Below, piece by piece: positions 35,630-46,877 of a stretch of 64,000 nt of DNA. The stretch comes from Mesorhizobium sp. STM 4661 (GTDB lineage: Bacteria > Pseudomonadota > Alphaproteobacteria > Rhizobiales > Rhizobiaceae): assembly GCF_000359125.1 (NCBI RefSeq), contig NZ_CAAF010000061.1, positions 1-64,000 on the forward strand. Reading direction: 5' to 3'. Each line of letters starts with the position of its first letter. Position 1 is the stretch's first letter. Both the position numbers and the translations under genes were made by a program. The notes beneath the pieces were generated by a model. It saw only the letters and a list, made by a program, of their open reading frames with translations, had not been told where the DNA came from and searched no databases.

Positions 35630-35976
35630 AACAGCACCCGCTAATATATAGCGCTCGAACTTACGGGACGAAGCTTTGTTAGTGCATCGATCAAACGAAG
35701 GAGAGTTTCGTGCCAACACGCGCCGGCGGATTAATATGTGCGTTGGCTTTGGGCCGGAGCCGCGTCACCGGCTACCCGTCCTCGCTGGCGAAGCAATTGT
35801 TGTCGATTTGTCATTGGGAAGAATGGCCGGCGCCACTTTGGGGGGCGTTGGGGTAGATTGCCTGATGGGCGCCGGCCAAGCGGAAACCAGGTCCGCCGCC
35901 TGTGTATAAAGGCTAAGTTCGCGAGACTTGCTATGGCGTGATCGCGGAAGGCCTCAATCGCGGACCATCGTTTTGT
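35630..35976. other. Gene-poor stretch upstream of tRNA-Lys gene
   Basis: No gene is supported in these 347 bp. A GTG at 35710, preceded by AAGGAGAG, opens a 48-codon frame to 35856 (starting VPTRAGGLICALALG) and another frame runs 35676-35909. Neither resembles a known family. The stretch lies downstream of the tRNA-Lys 3' end and could be a scar of integration, but I see no attachment-site repeat. Confidence 0.4.
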
Positions 35977-36052
35977 TGGTGAGCGCGTCGGGGTTCGAAC
36001 CCGAGACCTACTGATTAAAAGTCAGTTGCTCTACCGGCTGAGCTACGCGCTC
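35977..36052 (-). tRNA. tRNA-Lys (anticodon TTT)
   Basis: The 76-nt cloverleaf reads on the minus strand as follows: acceptor GAGCGCG pairs with CGCGCTC, the D loop has AGCTCAGCCGGTAGAGCA, the anticodon arm is CTGACTTTTAATCAG with TTT, and the T arm has GGGTTCGAACCCC. A discriminator A and an encoded CCA (35977-35979) end it. It reads AAA and AAG codons. Confidence 0.97.
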
Positions 36053-36364
36053 CCGCGGGCTCAAAAATGCCGCCCTCGAAATTGCGCGGAACATAGGGAG
36101 AGTGCTTCGGCCGGTCAACCGGAAAAAGAGGGTGCGCAAGCCAGGTTCTTTCGCGCCCTCGCAGCGTCTCGCGCGTTGCGTCGGCAAGGGCGGGAACGGC
36201 CTTCGAAAAGAAGCGGAAGGCCGGCTTTCTCGTAGAGGCCGAGTGGGAGGGCATTTTAGAGAAGCATTATAAATCAGCGGGTTGCAATTTTTCGCGGAAC
36301 AATTGAACGCCTTGTCCGTTTTGTCGCCACAAGGGACGTCAACCACCCTTCAAGGAGAAAGACC
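36053..36364. other. Intergenic region between tRNA-Lys and the BA14K gene
   Basis: These 312 bp should contain the tRNA-Lys promoter on the minus strand and the BA14K promoter on the plus strand. The part near 36255-36310 is AT-rich. The last 14 bp contain the AAGGAGAAAGACC ribosome site. Nothing else is recognised. Confidence 0.4.
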
Positions 36365-36859
36365 ATGAACAGGATCATGTCGGGTCTGCTGGCGACCACT
36401 CTCTCGCTTTCGTTCGCTGTTGCGGAGATCGTGCCGGTCAATGCGCAGCCGACCTACGTGCCGCTGGGCCAGGGCCTCTCGTCGAATGTCGAGACCGTCC
36501 AGTACGAGCCGTGGCGGAAGCGCAATTTTAATCGCGATTTCTCCCGCAATCGCGATTTCTCTCGTCGTGACTTCTCCCGTCGCAACTTCGCCCGTAACGA
36601 CGGCAGCTATTGGCGCGGCCATCGCGGTTCGCGCGAATGGCGCCGCGGCTATCGCCGTCATGGCGACTACTGGTTCCCGCTGGCTGCCTTCGCGACAGGC
36701 GCGCTGATCACCGGCGCGGTCATCAACAATCAGAACCGCGTCTATCGAGGCAATGACCACGTGCAGTGGTGCTATGACCGCTACCGGTCCTACCGCGCCT
36801 CGGACAACACCTTCCAGCCCTATAACGGCCCGCGTCAGCAGTGCTATTCGCCTTATTGA
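36365..36859 (+). CDS. BA14K family protein
   Basis: The 164-residue secreted or membrane-linked protein has a signal peptide of about 28 residues (MSGLLATTLSLSFAVAEIVPV). A basic Arg/Asn/Phe-rich repeat region follows (units like RDFSR repeated at residues 57-78, then RNFAR), then a hydrophobic helix WFPLAAFATGALITGAVI. The C-terminal BA14K motif begins HVQWCYDRYRSYR and ends PYNGPRQQCYSPY. BA14K of Brucella is immunoreactive and lectin-like. The region before the motif is the variable part of the family; the tandem RDFSR units are specific to this copy. Confidence 0.92.
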   Translation: MNRIMSGLLATTLSLSFAVAEIVPVNAQPTYVPLGQGLSSNVETVQYEPWRKRNFNRDFSRNRDFSRRDFSRRNFARNDGSYWRGHRGSREWRRGYRRHGDYWFPLAAFATGALITGAVINNQNRVYRGNDHVQWCYDRYRSYRASDNTFQPYNGPRQQCYSPY

Positions 36860-36953
36860 CGGCCTCCAGCCTGTACAGCGATCGTCGAGAGCCCGTTGCT
36901 TCCATAGGCACGGGTTCTCTCTTGGCGCCTCGATGGAACCTGAGGCGCGTCGA

Positions 36954-37430
36954 TCAACCGGCCCAGCTGATGGTCTTGATAGTCAGATATAGGCCATCGC
37001 CTTCACCACGCGGAGAACGGTAGGCGCCGAGAGCGTTGCAAATTCGAACCATTGCCCCGGCCAGCTCCCAACCGAGCGCCTCCAGGTCATTGTCCGCATC
37101 CGTCACATAAGCCTGAGCCAGTTCGTCAATGCCGTTTTCCTCTCCGAAGGATCGAACCAGTTTTGCGTCGCTAAGGAACTCGCCAGGCAAGTTTGAATTT
37201 GCCCAAGACCACAGCCAGTTGCTGGCCTTGGCGCTCGTGGAGCCCGCAATCTGGATCTCGGCGACGACCTTGACGATATTGCCTTCCGAGAAAAGAAGCT
37301 TTCCAGCCTTGAGATCGTAGTCGTAACGGGGCCACCTGCCGAGGCCAAAATCGTCCTGCAAGCGCTTATTCTTCGCGTTCAGCTGTTCGAAAGCCTCTTC
37401 GCGCCAGGCAGTATACCGGTCTGGATTCAT
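36954..37430 (-). CDS. DUF6882-like protein
   Basis: The 158-residue cytoplasmic protein has the centre WPRYDYDLKAGKLLFSEGN, then VVAEIQIAGSTS and ASNWLWSWANSNLP, resembling the DUF6882 family. The C-terminal helix follows (ALGWELAGAMVRICNALGAY). Function is unknown; relatives are often near toxin/immunity-type or orphan genes, but no partner is seen here. The start is unclear: ATG 37430 directly follows GAGGGGA with short spacing, and GTG 37439 is the alternative. It lies 31 bp downstream of the glpK stop on the same strand and may be read from the glp operon. Confidence 0.65.
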   Translation of the reverse strand: MNPDRYTAWREEAFEQLNAKNKRLQDDFGLGRWPRYDYDLKAGKLLFSEGNIVKVVAEIQIAGSTSAKASNWLWSWANSNLPGEFLSDAKLVRSFGEENGIDELAQAYVTDADNDLEALGWELAGAMVRICNALGAYRSPRGEGDGLYLTIKTISWAG

Positions 37431-37461
37431 TCCCCTCACCCCAGCGCGGTCTTCTCACCTC

Positions 37462-38955
<1,494 letters not shown>

Positions 38956-39082
38956 AATCTCTCCCTCGGCGTATGCCCAAACAGGGCGCACGGCACTGCA
39001 ATTGTCCATACAAACAGGGGAGACGGCAACATGCCGCCTCCCCCAATATTGCTGCGCGGCGCGAACGCCCGCATCAACAGTC

Positions 39083-40807
39083 TTATTTCTGCCAGCTCTT
39101 GATCAGTTCGTCATAGTTGACGGTGATCGGCTTGTCCTTCTCGTTCTCTATCTTCAGCTGCGGAGCGAGATTGCCCTTCTTGACCGCATCAGCGTTCCAG
39201 TAGGCAAGATCATGCTCTTCGGCCATCTTCGGACCGATGTCGCCCTGGATGCCTGCCTTTTCCAAGCGTTCCAGCACCTTCTCCTGCTCGGCGCAGAGCG
39301 AGTCCATTGCTTCCTGCGGCGTCTTGGCCCCGGATGCCGCGTCGCCGATCGCCTGCCACCAAAGCTGGGCGAGCTTCGGATAGTCGGGTATGTTGGTGCC
39401 GGTCGGCGACCACTGCACGCGGGCCGGCGAGCGGTAGAACTCGATCAGGCCGCCGAGCTTCGGAGCGCGATCCGTGAAGCTCTTGTGCTGGACCGTGCTT
39501 TCGCGGATCAGCGTCAGGCCGACATGGCTCTTCTTCACGTCGACGGTTTTCGAGGTGACGAACTGCGCATACAGCCAGGCTGCCTTGGCGCGATCGTCAG
39601 GCGTGGACTTGAGCAGTGTCCAGGAACCCACGTCCTGATAGCCGAGCTTCATGCCGTCCTTCCAGTAGACACCGTGCGGCGATGGAGCAAAGCGCCATTT
39701 CGGGGTGCCGTCCGCGTTCACGACCGGCAGCCCGTCCTTGACGAAGGAGGCGGTGAAGGCGGTGTAGGTGAACATCTGCTGCGCGACCATGCCCTGCGAC
39801 GGGACGGGGCCGGATTCGCTGAACGTCATGCCCTGGGCTTCCGGCGGCGCATAGGCCTTCAACCAATCCAGGTACTTCTGGATCGAATACACGGCAGCCG
39901 GGCCGTTGGTGTCGCCGCCGCGCGCGACGCAGGAGCCGACCGGCTGCGATTTCTCGTTGACCTTGATGCCCCATTCGTCGACCGGAAGACCGTTCGGCAG
40001 GCCCTTGTCGCCATTGCCGGCCATGGATAGCCAGGCATCAGTGAACCGCCAGCCGAGCGACGGATCCTTCTTGCCGTAGTCCATGTGGCCATAGACCTTC
40101 TTGCCGTCGATCTCGCGGCCGGTGAAGAATTCGGCGATGTCCTCATAGGCCGACCAGTTAACGGGAACGCCGAGGTCGTAGCCGTACTTGGCCTTGAAAT
40201 CGGCCTTGTTCTTCTCGTCGTTGAACCAGTCGTAGCGGAACCAGTAGAGGTTCGCGAACTGCTGGTCGGGCAGCTGGTAGAGGTCGCCGTCCGGAGCGGT
40301 GGTGAACTTGGTGCCGATGAAGTCGGCGAGATCGAGGTTCGGGTTGGTGACGTCCTTGCCCTCGTTGGCCATCCACTTAGTCAGGCTGCGCGCCTGCTGG
40401 TAGCGCCAATGGGTGCCGATCAGGTCGGAGTCGTTGACATAGGCGTCGTAGACGTTCTCGCCCGACTGCATCTGCGTCTGCAGCTTCTCAATGACGTCGC
40501 CTTCGCCGATCTCATCATGCGTGATCTTGATTCCGGTGATGGCGGTAAAGGCCGGGGCGAGCACTTTCGCTTCGTAGTCGTGGGTGGCGATTGGCTCGGA
40601 GACGACCTTGATATCCATGCCGGCGAACGGCTTCGCGGCATCGATGAACCATTGCATCTCGGCTTCCTGGGCGCCGCGATCGAGCGTCGACAAGTCCTTG
40701 ATTTCAGTATCGAGGAAGGTCTTGGCTTCATCCATTCCGGCGTAGGCCAGGCCTGCTCCCCAGAGCAGGACAAGCGCAGTCGTTGATGTTAAAAATTGCC
40801 TTCGCAT
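39083..40807 (-). CDS. glpV: Glycerol ABC transporter substrate-binding protein
   Basis: The 574-residue periplasmic protein has a Sec signal peptide (MRRQFLTSTTALVLLWGAGL, cleavage near AYAG). A cluster-D type binding fold follows: KVVSEPIATHDYEAKVLAPAF, then TQMQSGENVYDAYVNDSDL and TAPDGDLYQLPDQQF. It is longer than usual sugar-binding proteins, as known for the glycerol-binding component GlpV in Rhizobium leguminosarum. A GGAGGAAA site precedes the ATG. It lies between glpU and glpK, in the position that fits the glpSTPQUV transporter. Binding of glycerol rather than a sugar alcohol is inferred from the operon. Confidence 0.9.
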   Translation of the reverse strand: MRRQFLTSTTALVLLWGAGLAYAGMDEAKTFLDTEIKDLSTLDRGAQEAEMQWFIDAAKPFAGMDIKVVSEPIATHDYEAKVLAPAFTAITGIKITHDEIGEGDVIEKLQTQMQSGENVYDAYVNDSDLIGTHWRYQQARSLTKWMANEGKDVTNPNLDLADFIGTKFTTAPDGDLYQLPDQQFANLYWFRYDWFNDEKNKADFKAKYGYDLGVPVNWSAYEDIAEFFTGREIDGKKVYGHMDYGKKDPSLGWRFTDAWLSMAGNGDKGLPNGLPVDEWGIKVNEKSQPVGSCVARGGDTNGPAAVYSIQKYLDWLKAYAPPEAQGMTFSESGPVPSQGMVAQQMFTYTAFTASFVKDGLPVVNADGTPKWRFAPSPHGVYWKDGMKLGYQDVGSWTLLKSTPDDRAKAAWLYAQFVTSKTVDVKKSHVGLTLIRESTVQHKSFTDRAPKLGGLIEFYRSPARVQWSPTGTNIPDYPKLAQLWWQAIGDAASGAKTPQEAMDSLCAEQEKVLERLEKAGIQGDIGPKMAEEHDLAYWNADAVKKGNLAPQLKIENEKDKPITVNYDELIKSWQK

Positions 40808-40886
40808 TTCGTTTCCTCCACTTTTCAGGTTTCAAGTGCGATCTGGAGCGTCCGTCGGCACGCGGCCGCTCCAACAGTTTCCCCCT

Positions 40887-41168
40887 CTATACGTAGCGGA
40901 ACACGCCGACGGCGTAGACTACGGAGAGAGCGAGAGCCCACCACAGGTTGGGTCCGACAAGACCCAGCCAAGCGAGATGGATAAAGGCGCTGCCAAGCAG
41001 CGACAGGAAAAGACGGTCGCCGCGCGTCGTCTCGAAGCGCAGGACGCCGACCCGGGGATTGCCGCCCGGCGAGACGTACTCCCAGATCGCCATGCCGCAG
41101 AGCAGCACCAGGATCGTGATGAAAAAGAGCGCCGTCGGCAGCGTCCACGCCATCCAGGTAAAGCTCAT
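40887..41168 (-). CDS. glpU: Small membrane protein of the glycerol transporter (DUF2160)
   Basis: The 93-residue integral membrane protein of the DUF2160 family has an N-terminal helix (FTWMAWTLPTALFFITILVL), a loop with VSPGGNPRVGVLRFETTRGD, and two C-terminal helices including HLAWLGLVGPNLWWALALSV. This family accompanies ABC glycerol importers and is needed for their function in Rhizobium, though its mechanical role is not known. ATG 41168 is chosen because upstream residues overlap the permease gene. It lies between permease glpQ and binding protein glpV. Confidence 0.85.
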   Translation of the reverse strand: MSFTWMAWTLPTALFFITILVLLCGMAIWEYVSPGGNPRVGVLRFETTRGDRLFLSLLGSAFIHLAWLGLVGPNLWWALALSVVYAVGVFRYV

Positions 41169-41226
41169 CGCCTCGATCCTCCACGGCCTGCGATCCGTCC
41201 AGCACCCCTCGGTGCAAAACTCAACA

Positions 41227-42153
41227 TCAGACCCTCCCCAGGGCGAAGCCCTTGGCGATGTAGTTGCGGACAAACCAGATGACGAGCGCGCCCGGAATGA
41301 TCGTCAGCACGCCGGCCGCGGCCAGCACCCCCCAATCCATTCCAGCTGCCGACACTGTGCGGGTCATGACGGCGGCAATCGGCTTGGCGTCCGTAGTCGT
41401 CAGCGTGCGGGCGAGCAGAAGCTCGACCCACGAGAACATGAATGTGAAAAAAGCCGCGACGCCGATGCCGGAGGCGATCAGCGGCATGAAAATCTTGACG
41501 AAGAAGCGCGGGAACGAATAGCCGTCGATATAGGCGGTCTCGTCGATTTCCTTCGGCACGCCGGACATGAAGCCTTCGAGAATCCAGACCGCCAGCGGCA
41601 CGTTGAACAGGCAATGCGCCAGCGCCACGGCGATATGCGTGTCGATCAGCCCGAATGCCGAATAAAGCTGGAAGAACGGCAGCGCGAACACCGCCGGCGG
41701 CGCCATGCGGTTGGTCAGGAGCCAGAAGAACAGGTGCTTGTCGCCGAGGAAGCGGTAGCGCGAAAACGCATAGGCGGCGGGCAAAGCGACAGCGACCGAA
41801 ATCACCGTGTTCATGACGACATAGATGATGGAGTTGATGTAGCCCTTGTACCAGGACGGATCGGTGAAGATCACCATGTAGTTGGCTATCGTCGGGTTCT
41901 TCGGCCATAGCGAGAAGGCGCCAAGGATCTCCTGGTTGGTCTTGAAACTCATGTTGACGAGCCAGTAGATCGGCAGCATCAGGAAGATGATGTAGATCGT
42001 CGGCACTAGCCACCAGAACCGCGATTCCTCGCCGCGCCGGCGCATCTTGCGGGCCAGCGCGGCGTTCGCCATCTGCGTTTCCGCGCTGGATTGCGATTGC
42101 CGCATTAACGGTCCATCCCGCCGGTCAGCCGTTGTTTCGTCGAGGCGCGTCAT
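41227..42153 (-). CDS. glpQ: Glycerol ABC transporter permease GlpQ
   Basis: The 308-residue inner-membrane permease of the MalG type has six helices starting FWWLVPTIYIIFLMLPIYWL after a charged 45-residue leader. The EAA-type coupling loop is GFMSGVPKEIDETAYIDGYS near residue 202, and the C-terminus is WFVRNYIAKGFALGRV. It starts one base from the stop of glpP, so the permease pair is coupled. It should form a heterodimer with GlpP bound by the two ATPases GlpS and GlpT. Confidence 0.92.
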   Translation of the reverse strand: MTRLDETTADRRDGPLMRQSQSSAETQMANAALARKMRRRGEESRFWWLVPTIYIIFLMLPIYWLVNMSFKTNQEILGAFSLWPKNPTIANYMVIFTDPSWYKGYINSIIYVVMNTVISVAVALPAAYAFSRYRFLGDKHLFFWLLTNRMAPPAVFALPFFQLYSAFGLIDTHIAVALAHCLFNVPLAVWILEGFMSGVPKEIDETAYIDGYSFPRFFVKIFMPLIASGIGVAAFFTFMFSWVELLLARTLTTTDAKPIAAVMTRTVSAAGMDWGVLAAAGVLTIIPGALVIWFVRNYIAKGFALGRV

Positions 42154-42154
42154 C

Positions 42155-43021
42155 TCACTGCCCCGAATCGTAGTTGGTCATGACGGTGTAAAATACCCAC
42201 GACATCAGGAGGACAATCAGGAAGTAGACGATCGACATCGCCGCCGCCGGCCCGAGGTCGAACTGGCCGATTGCGATCTTGACGAGGTCGATCGACAGGA
42301 AAGTGGTCGAATTGCCGGGCCCGCCGCCGGTGACGACGAACGGCTCTGTGTAGATCATGAAACTGTCCATGAAACGCAACAGCACGGCGATCAGCAGCAC
42401 GCGGTTCATCTTGGGCAGTTGGATATAGCGGAAGATCGCCCAGCGCGACGCCCCATCGATCTTGGCGGCCTGGTAGTAGGCGTCCGGTATCGAGACGAGG
42501 CCGGCGTAGCACAGAAGCACGACGAGGCTCGTCCAGTGCCAGACATCCATCAGGATGACGGTGACCCAGGCGTCGTATGGATCGTTGACGTAGTTATAGT
42601 CGAAGCCGAGCGACCGCAGCGAATATCCGAGCAGGCCGATGTCGCCGCGGCCGAACACCTGCCAGATCGTGCCGACGACGTTCCACGGAATGAGCAGCGG
42701 CAGCGCCATCAGCACCAGGCAGACCGGAACGCCCCAGCCCTTTTTCGGCATGTTGAGCGCGATGAAGATGCCAAGCGGAATCTCGATCGCCAGGATGATG
42801 AAGGAAAAGACCAGGTTGCGGACCATCGCTTGCCAGAAGCGGTCGGAGGAAAGCAGTTCCTCGAACCATTCCGTGCCGGCCCAAAAGAAGACATTGTTGC
42901 CGAACGTGTCCTGCACCGAATAGTTGACGACGGTCATCAGCGGGATGACGGCCGAGAACGCCACCAGCACCAGCACCGGCAGCACCAGGAACCACGCCTT
43001 GTTGTTCCAGGTCTTTTCCAT
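42155..43021 (-). CDS. glpP: Glycerol ABC transporter permease GlpP
   Basis: The 288-residue inner-membrane permease of the MalF type has the first helix NKAWFLVLPVLVLVAFSAVI. A large periplasmic loop (TEWFEELLSSDRFW) follows, with the coupling loop DAYYQAAKIDGASRWAIFRY near residue 190 and the last helix SIVYFLIVLLMSWVFYTVMT. It abuts the glpT stop directly (glpT ends at 43022), so translation is coupled. The set of one MalF-type and one MalG-type permease with two distinct ATPases fits the glycerol importer of rhizobia. Confidence 0.92.
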   Translation of the reverse strand: MEKTWNNKAWFLVLPVLVLVAFSAVIPLMTVVNYSVQDTFGNNVFFWAGTEWFEELLSSDRFWQAMVRNLVFSFIILAIEIPLGIFIALNMPKKGWGVPVCLVLMALPLLIPWNVVGTIWQVFGRGDIGLLGYSLRSLGFDYNYVNDPYDAWVTVILMDVWHWTSLVVLLCYAGLVSIPDAYYQAAKIDGASRWAIFRYIQLPKMNRVLLIAVLLRFMDSFMIYTEPFVVTGGGPGNSTTFLSIDLVKIAIGQFDLGPAAAMSIVYFLIVLLMSWVFYTVMTNYDSGQ

Positions 43022-44092
<1,071 letters not shown>

Positions 44093-44102
44093 GTGCCCCT
44101 CC

Positions 44103-45185
44103 TCAAGCCGCCAGCATTTGTGGCGGCGTAGCCGATCGGCCGCTCGCGTCGAAGACCATGATATGCCGCGGGTCGATGAACACCTCGATGACCTGGTCCG
44201 GTTCGAACACCAGGATGCCGTGCTCCAGCATAACCCAGCGCACATCGGCGAAGTCGAGATGCACAAAGCTCTCCGAACCGGTGATCTCGGTGACCGAGAC
44301 CTTGGCTTTCACCGACACCGCCGAGGGGCTCGGCCGGGCAAGGGAGAGATGGTGGGGCTGGAAGCCGATCGTATAACTCGTATCGGCAATACCAGCGAGG
44401 TCAGCCGGCACCGGGAGGTTCACCCCACCATCGAGAAGGAAGCTCGAACCGCTCTTCTTCAGCACGATCGTGTTGAGCGGAGGATCGGCAAAAGTCTTGG
44501 CCGTGACGAGGTCATTCGGCTTGCGGAAGACGTCGATCGTCGGCCCGAACTGGGTGATGCGGCCTTCGGAGAGCGTCGCCGTATTGCCGCCGAGCAGCAA
44601 TGCCTCATGCGGTTCGGTCGTGGCATAGACGAAGATGGTGCCGGCCGCCGCGAATATCCTCGGCAATTCCGCGCGCAATTCCTCGCGCAGCTTGTAGTCG
44701 AGATTGGCGAGCGGCTCGTCAAGCAGGACAAGGCCGGCGTTCTTGACGATGGCGCGCGCCAGCGCGGTGCGCTGTTGTTGGCCACCCGACAGGTTGAGCG
44801 GCGTGCGGTCGAGATAGGGCGTCAACTTCAGAAGCGCGGCGGTATCGCGCACTTCCCTGTCGATCTTTGCCTGTTCGGCGCCGGCGACCCTCAGCGGCGA
44901 GGCAATGTTCTCGTAGACAGTCATCGCCGGATAGTTGATGAATTGCTGGTAGACCATGGCGACGTTGCGCTTCTGCACCGGCATGCCGGTGACGTCCTTG
45001 CCATCGAACCAGACCGAGCCGGAGGCCGGCACGTCGAGGCCGGCCATCAGCCGCATCAGGCTGGTCTTGCCGGAAAGCGTCGGCCCGAGCAGAACGTTGA
45101 GCGAGCCGTGCTGAAGCGTCAGCGACACGTCGCGTATATGCTCCGCCGCGCCGACCGTCTTCGTCACGTTTCTCAATTCCAGCAT
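44103..45185 (-). CDS. glpS: Glycerol ABC transporter ATP-binding protein GlpS (H-loop lost)
   Basis: The 360-residue ATPase starts MLELRNVTKTVGAAEHIRDV, with Walker A GPTLSGKT (34-41), Q-loop MVYQQFINYP, a canonical signature LSGGQQQRTALARA (132-145) and Walker B LLDEP with Glu157. The H-loop reads YATTEPHEA: the position of the usual His in VTHDQ is Thr190. A GGAGGAGG site precedes ATG 45185. The regulatory domain has TSYTIGFQPHHLSL. It follows glpD by 38 bp and should pair with GlpT to form the ATPase heterodimer. Confidence 0.93.
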   Translation of the reverse strand: MLELRNVTKTVGAAEHIRDVSLTLQHGSLNVLLGPTLSGKTSLMRLMAGLDVPASGSVWFDGKDVTGMPVQKRNVAMVYQQFINYPAMTVYENIASPLRVAGAEQAKIDREVRDTAALLKLTPYLDRTPLNLSGGQQQRTALARAIVKNAGLVLLDEPLANLDYKLREELRAELPRIFAAAGTIFVYATTEPHEALLLGGNTATLSEGRITQFGPTIDVFRKPNDLVTAKTFADPPLNTIVLKKSGSSFLLDGGVNLPVPADLAGIADTSYTIGFQPHHLSLARPSPSAVSVKAKVSVTEITGSESFVHLDFADVRWVMLEHGILVFEPDQVIEVFIDPRHIMVFDASGRSATPPQMLAA

Positions 45186-45223
45186 GATGCCTCCTCCCGG
45201 GCTTTCCGCATCACTTGGCCATC

Positions 45224-46750
45224 CTACTCGGCCGCCGCCGCATGACGCCGGCTTATTCCGCGCATGAACTCCTCCAGCGCCGCCGCCTGTTCGCGGCTGA
45301 GATGCAGGCCACGCTTGGTCCTGCGCCACAAGACGTCGTCGGCGGTGACAGCCCATTCGTGTTGGGCGAGATAGCGCGCCTCGGCCTCGTACAGATCCGC
45401 GCCGAAGTGACGGCCAAGATCGGCATTCGATCTGGCCAGCCCCAGCAGCATGCGCGCGCGGGTGCCGTAGAGCCGGGTCAGCCGGCGGGCCAGGCGCGCG
45501 TCAAGGAACGGATAGGCCGCTTTCAGTTTCGCCACTTCGGCATCGAAGCCCGTGGCCGGGAAATCGCCGCCCGGCAGCGGCGCGTTCGCCGTCCACGGCT
45601 TGCCGCGTTTGCCGAGAAAATCCTCGATCCTGTCGAGCATCGATTCCGCTAGCCGGCGATAGGTGGTGATCTTGCCGCCGAAGGCGTTCACAATCGGCGC
45701 GACACCCTCGCCGCCATCCGCCTTCAGCACATAGTCGCGGGTCGCTTCCTGCGCCCTCGAAGCGCCGTCATCATAGAGTGGACGCACGGCTGAGTAGGTC
45801 CAGACGATGTCGGAGCGCTTGACGGCTTGCGCGAAATATTCGGTTGCCGCGGCACAGAGATAGTCGATCTCGGTATCGCTGATCTTCGCGTCGTGAGGAT
45901 CGCCGGAATAATCCTGGTCCGTGGTGCCGATCAGGGTGAATTCTTCCTCATAGGGAATGGCGAAGATGATCCGCCCATCCTTGTTCTGGAAGAAATAGGC
46001 ACGCGGGTCGTCGAACTTCTTGCCGACGACGATGTGACTGCCCTTCACCAGGCGGACGTTGTGCACGTCGTTCAAGCCGACCGTGCCGGACAGCACGTGG
46101 TCGACCCACGGACCGGCCGCGTTGACCAGAAGCCGCGCCTTGACCTCCTCATGTTCGCCGGTCCGGACATCTTCCAGCCTGACCGTCCAGAGATCGCCGT
46201 CGCGGCGTGCGGCGACGACCTTGGTGCGGGTTCGGATCGTAGCACCCCGGTCGGCGGCGTCGCGAGCGTTCAATGCCACCAGCCGCGCATCGTTGACCCA
46301 GCCGTCGGAATATTCGAAGGCCTTTCGAAACAGCGGCTTCAATGGCTTGCCGGCCGGATCCTTCGCCATGTCCAGCGTTCTCGTCGCCGGCAGCAATTTG
46401 CGCCCGCCAATGTGGTCGTAAAGAAAAAGACCGAGCCTGATCAACCAGGCCGGACGCAGGCCCTTGGCGTAAGGCAGCACGAAACGCATCGGCCAGATGA
46501 TGTGCGGCGCGTTCCTCCACAGGACCTCGCGTTCCATCAGCGCTTCGCGCACGAGACGGAACTCGTAGAATTCGAGATAGCGCAAACCGCCATGGATCAG
46601 TTTGGTCGAGCCGGAGGAGGTTCCGCTCGCCAGATCGTTCATCTCGGCAAGGAAGACCGAAAAGCCGCGCCCAACAGCGTCACGGGCAATGCCGCAGCCA
46701 TTGATGCCGCCACCGATGACGAAGATGTCATGGATCGGGGATGCTTCCAC
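45224..46750 (-). CDS. glpD: Glycerol-3-phosphate dehydrogenase
   Basis: The 508-residue FAD enzyme oxidises glycerol-3-phosphate to dihydroxyacetone phosphate at the inner face of the membrane and passes electrons to quinone. The dinucleotide motif FVIGGGINGCGIARDAVGRG lies at the N-terminus, followed by SGTSSGSTKLIHGGLRYLEF, VRLVKGSHIVV, DGRIIFAIPYE and NAFGGKITTYRRLAESMLD. The C-terminal helical domain ends MRGISRRHAA. I prefer GTG 46750, with GGAGG five bases upstream, over TTG 46762, which has none. It sits between the repressor gene glpR and the transporter ATPases. Confidence 0.97.
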   Translation of the reverse strand: MEASPIHDIFVIGGGINGCGIARDAVGRGFSVFLAEMNDLASGTSSGSTKLIHGGLRYLEFYEFRLVREALMEREVLWRNAPHIIWPMRFVLPYAKGLRPAWLIRLGLFLYDHIGGRKLLPATRTLDMAKDPAGKPLKPLFRKAFEYSDGWVNDARLVALNARDAADRGATIRTRTKVVAARRDGDLWTVRLEDVRTGEHEEVKARLLVNAAGPWVDHVLSGTVGLNDVHNVRLVKGSHIVVGKKFDDPRAYFFQNKDGRIIFAIPYEEEFTLIGTTDQDYSGDPHDAKISDTEIDYLCAAATEYFAQAVKRSDIVWTYSAVRPLYDDGASRAQEATRDYVLKADGGEGVAPIVNAFGGKITTYRRLAESMLDRIEDFLGKRGKPWTANAPLPGGDFPATGFDAEVAKLKAAYPFLDARLARRLTRLYGTRARMLLGLARSNADLGRHFGADLYEAEARYLAQHEWAVTADDVLWRRTKRGLHLSREQAAALEEFMRGISRRHAAAAE

Positions 46751-46765
46751 AAAGTCCTCCAACGA

Positions 46766-46843
46766 TTTCGCATTGCAGCATTTTTGATCTTTTGCGAAAC
46801 CGTGGCGGGATTATTTCGAAATGAGAACGAATGTCAAACGAAA
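46766..46843. promoter_or_regulatory. CGAAA-type repeats in the glpR-glpD intergenic region
   Basis: The 127-bp gap between the glpR stop and glpD start holds TTTCG at 46766, GCGAAAC at 46794, the palindrome TTTCGAAA at 46814, AACGAA at 46826 and AAACGAAA at 46836. These resemble the TTTCGTTTT half-sites at 47659-47691. They could be extra GlpR operators for a second promoter at glpD. Confidence 0.4.
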
Positions 46844-46877
46844 TATAAAACGGCGGCAATTGCCTTAGCCAAACCCA

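Noticed and set aside
35676..35909. 77-codon plus-strand frame upstream of tRNA-Lys
   Set aside because: No convincing ribosome site or family resemblance; overlaps another equally weak frame.
35630..36052. tRNA-Lys as an integration site for a genomic island
   Set aside because: No integrase gene and no repeat of the tRNA 3' end is visible in the window; flanking genes are ordinary core genes.
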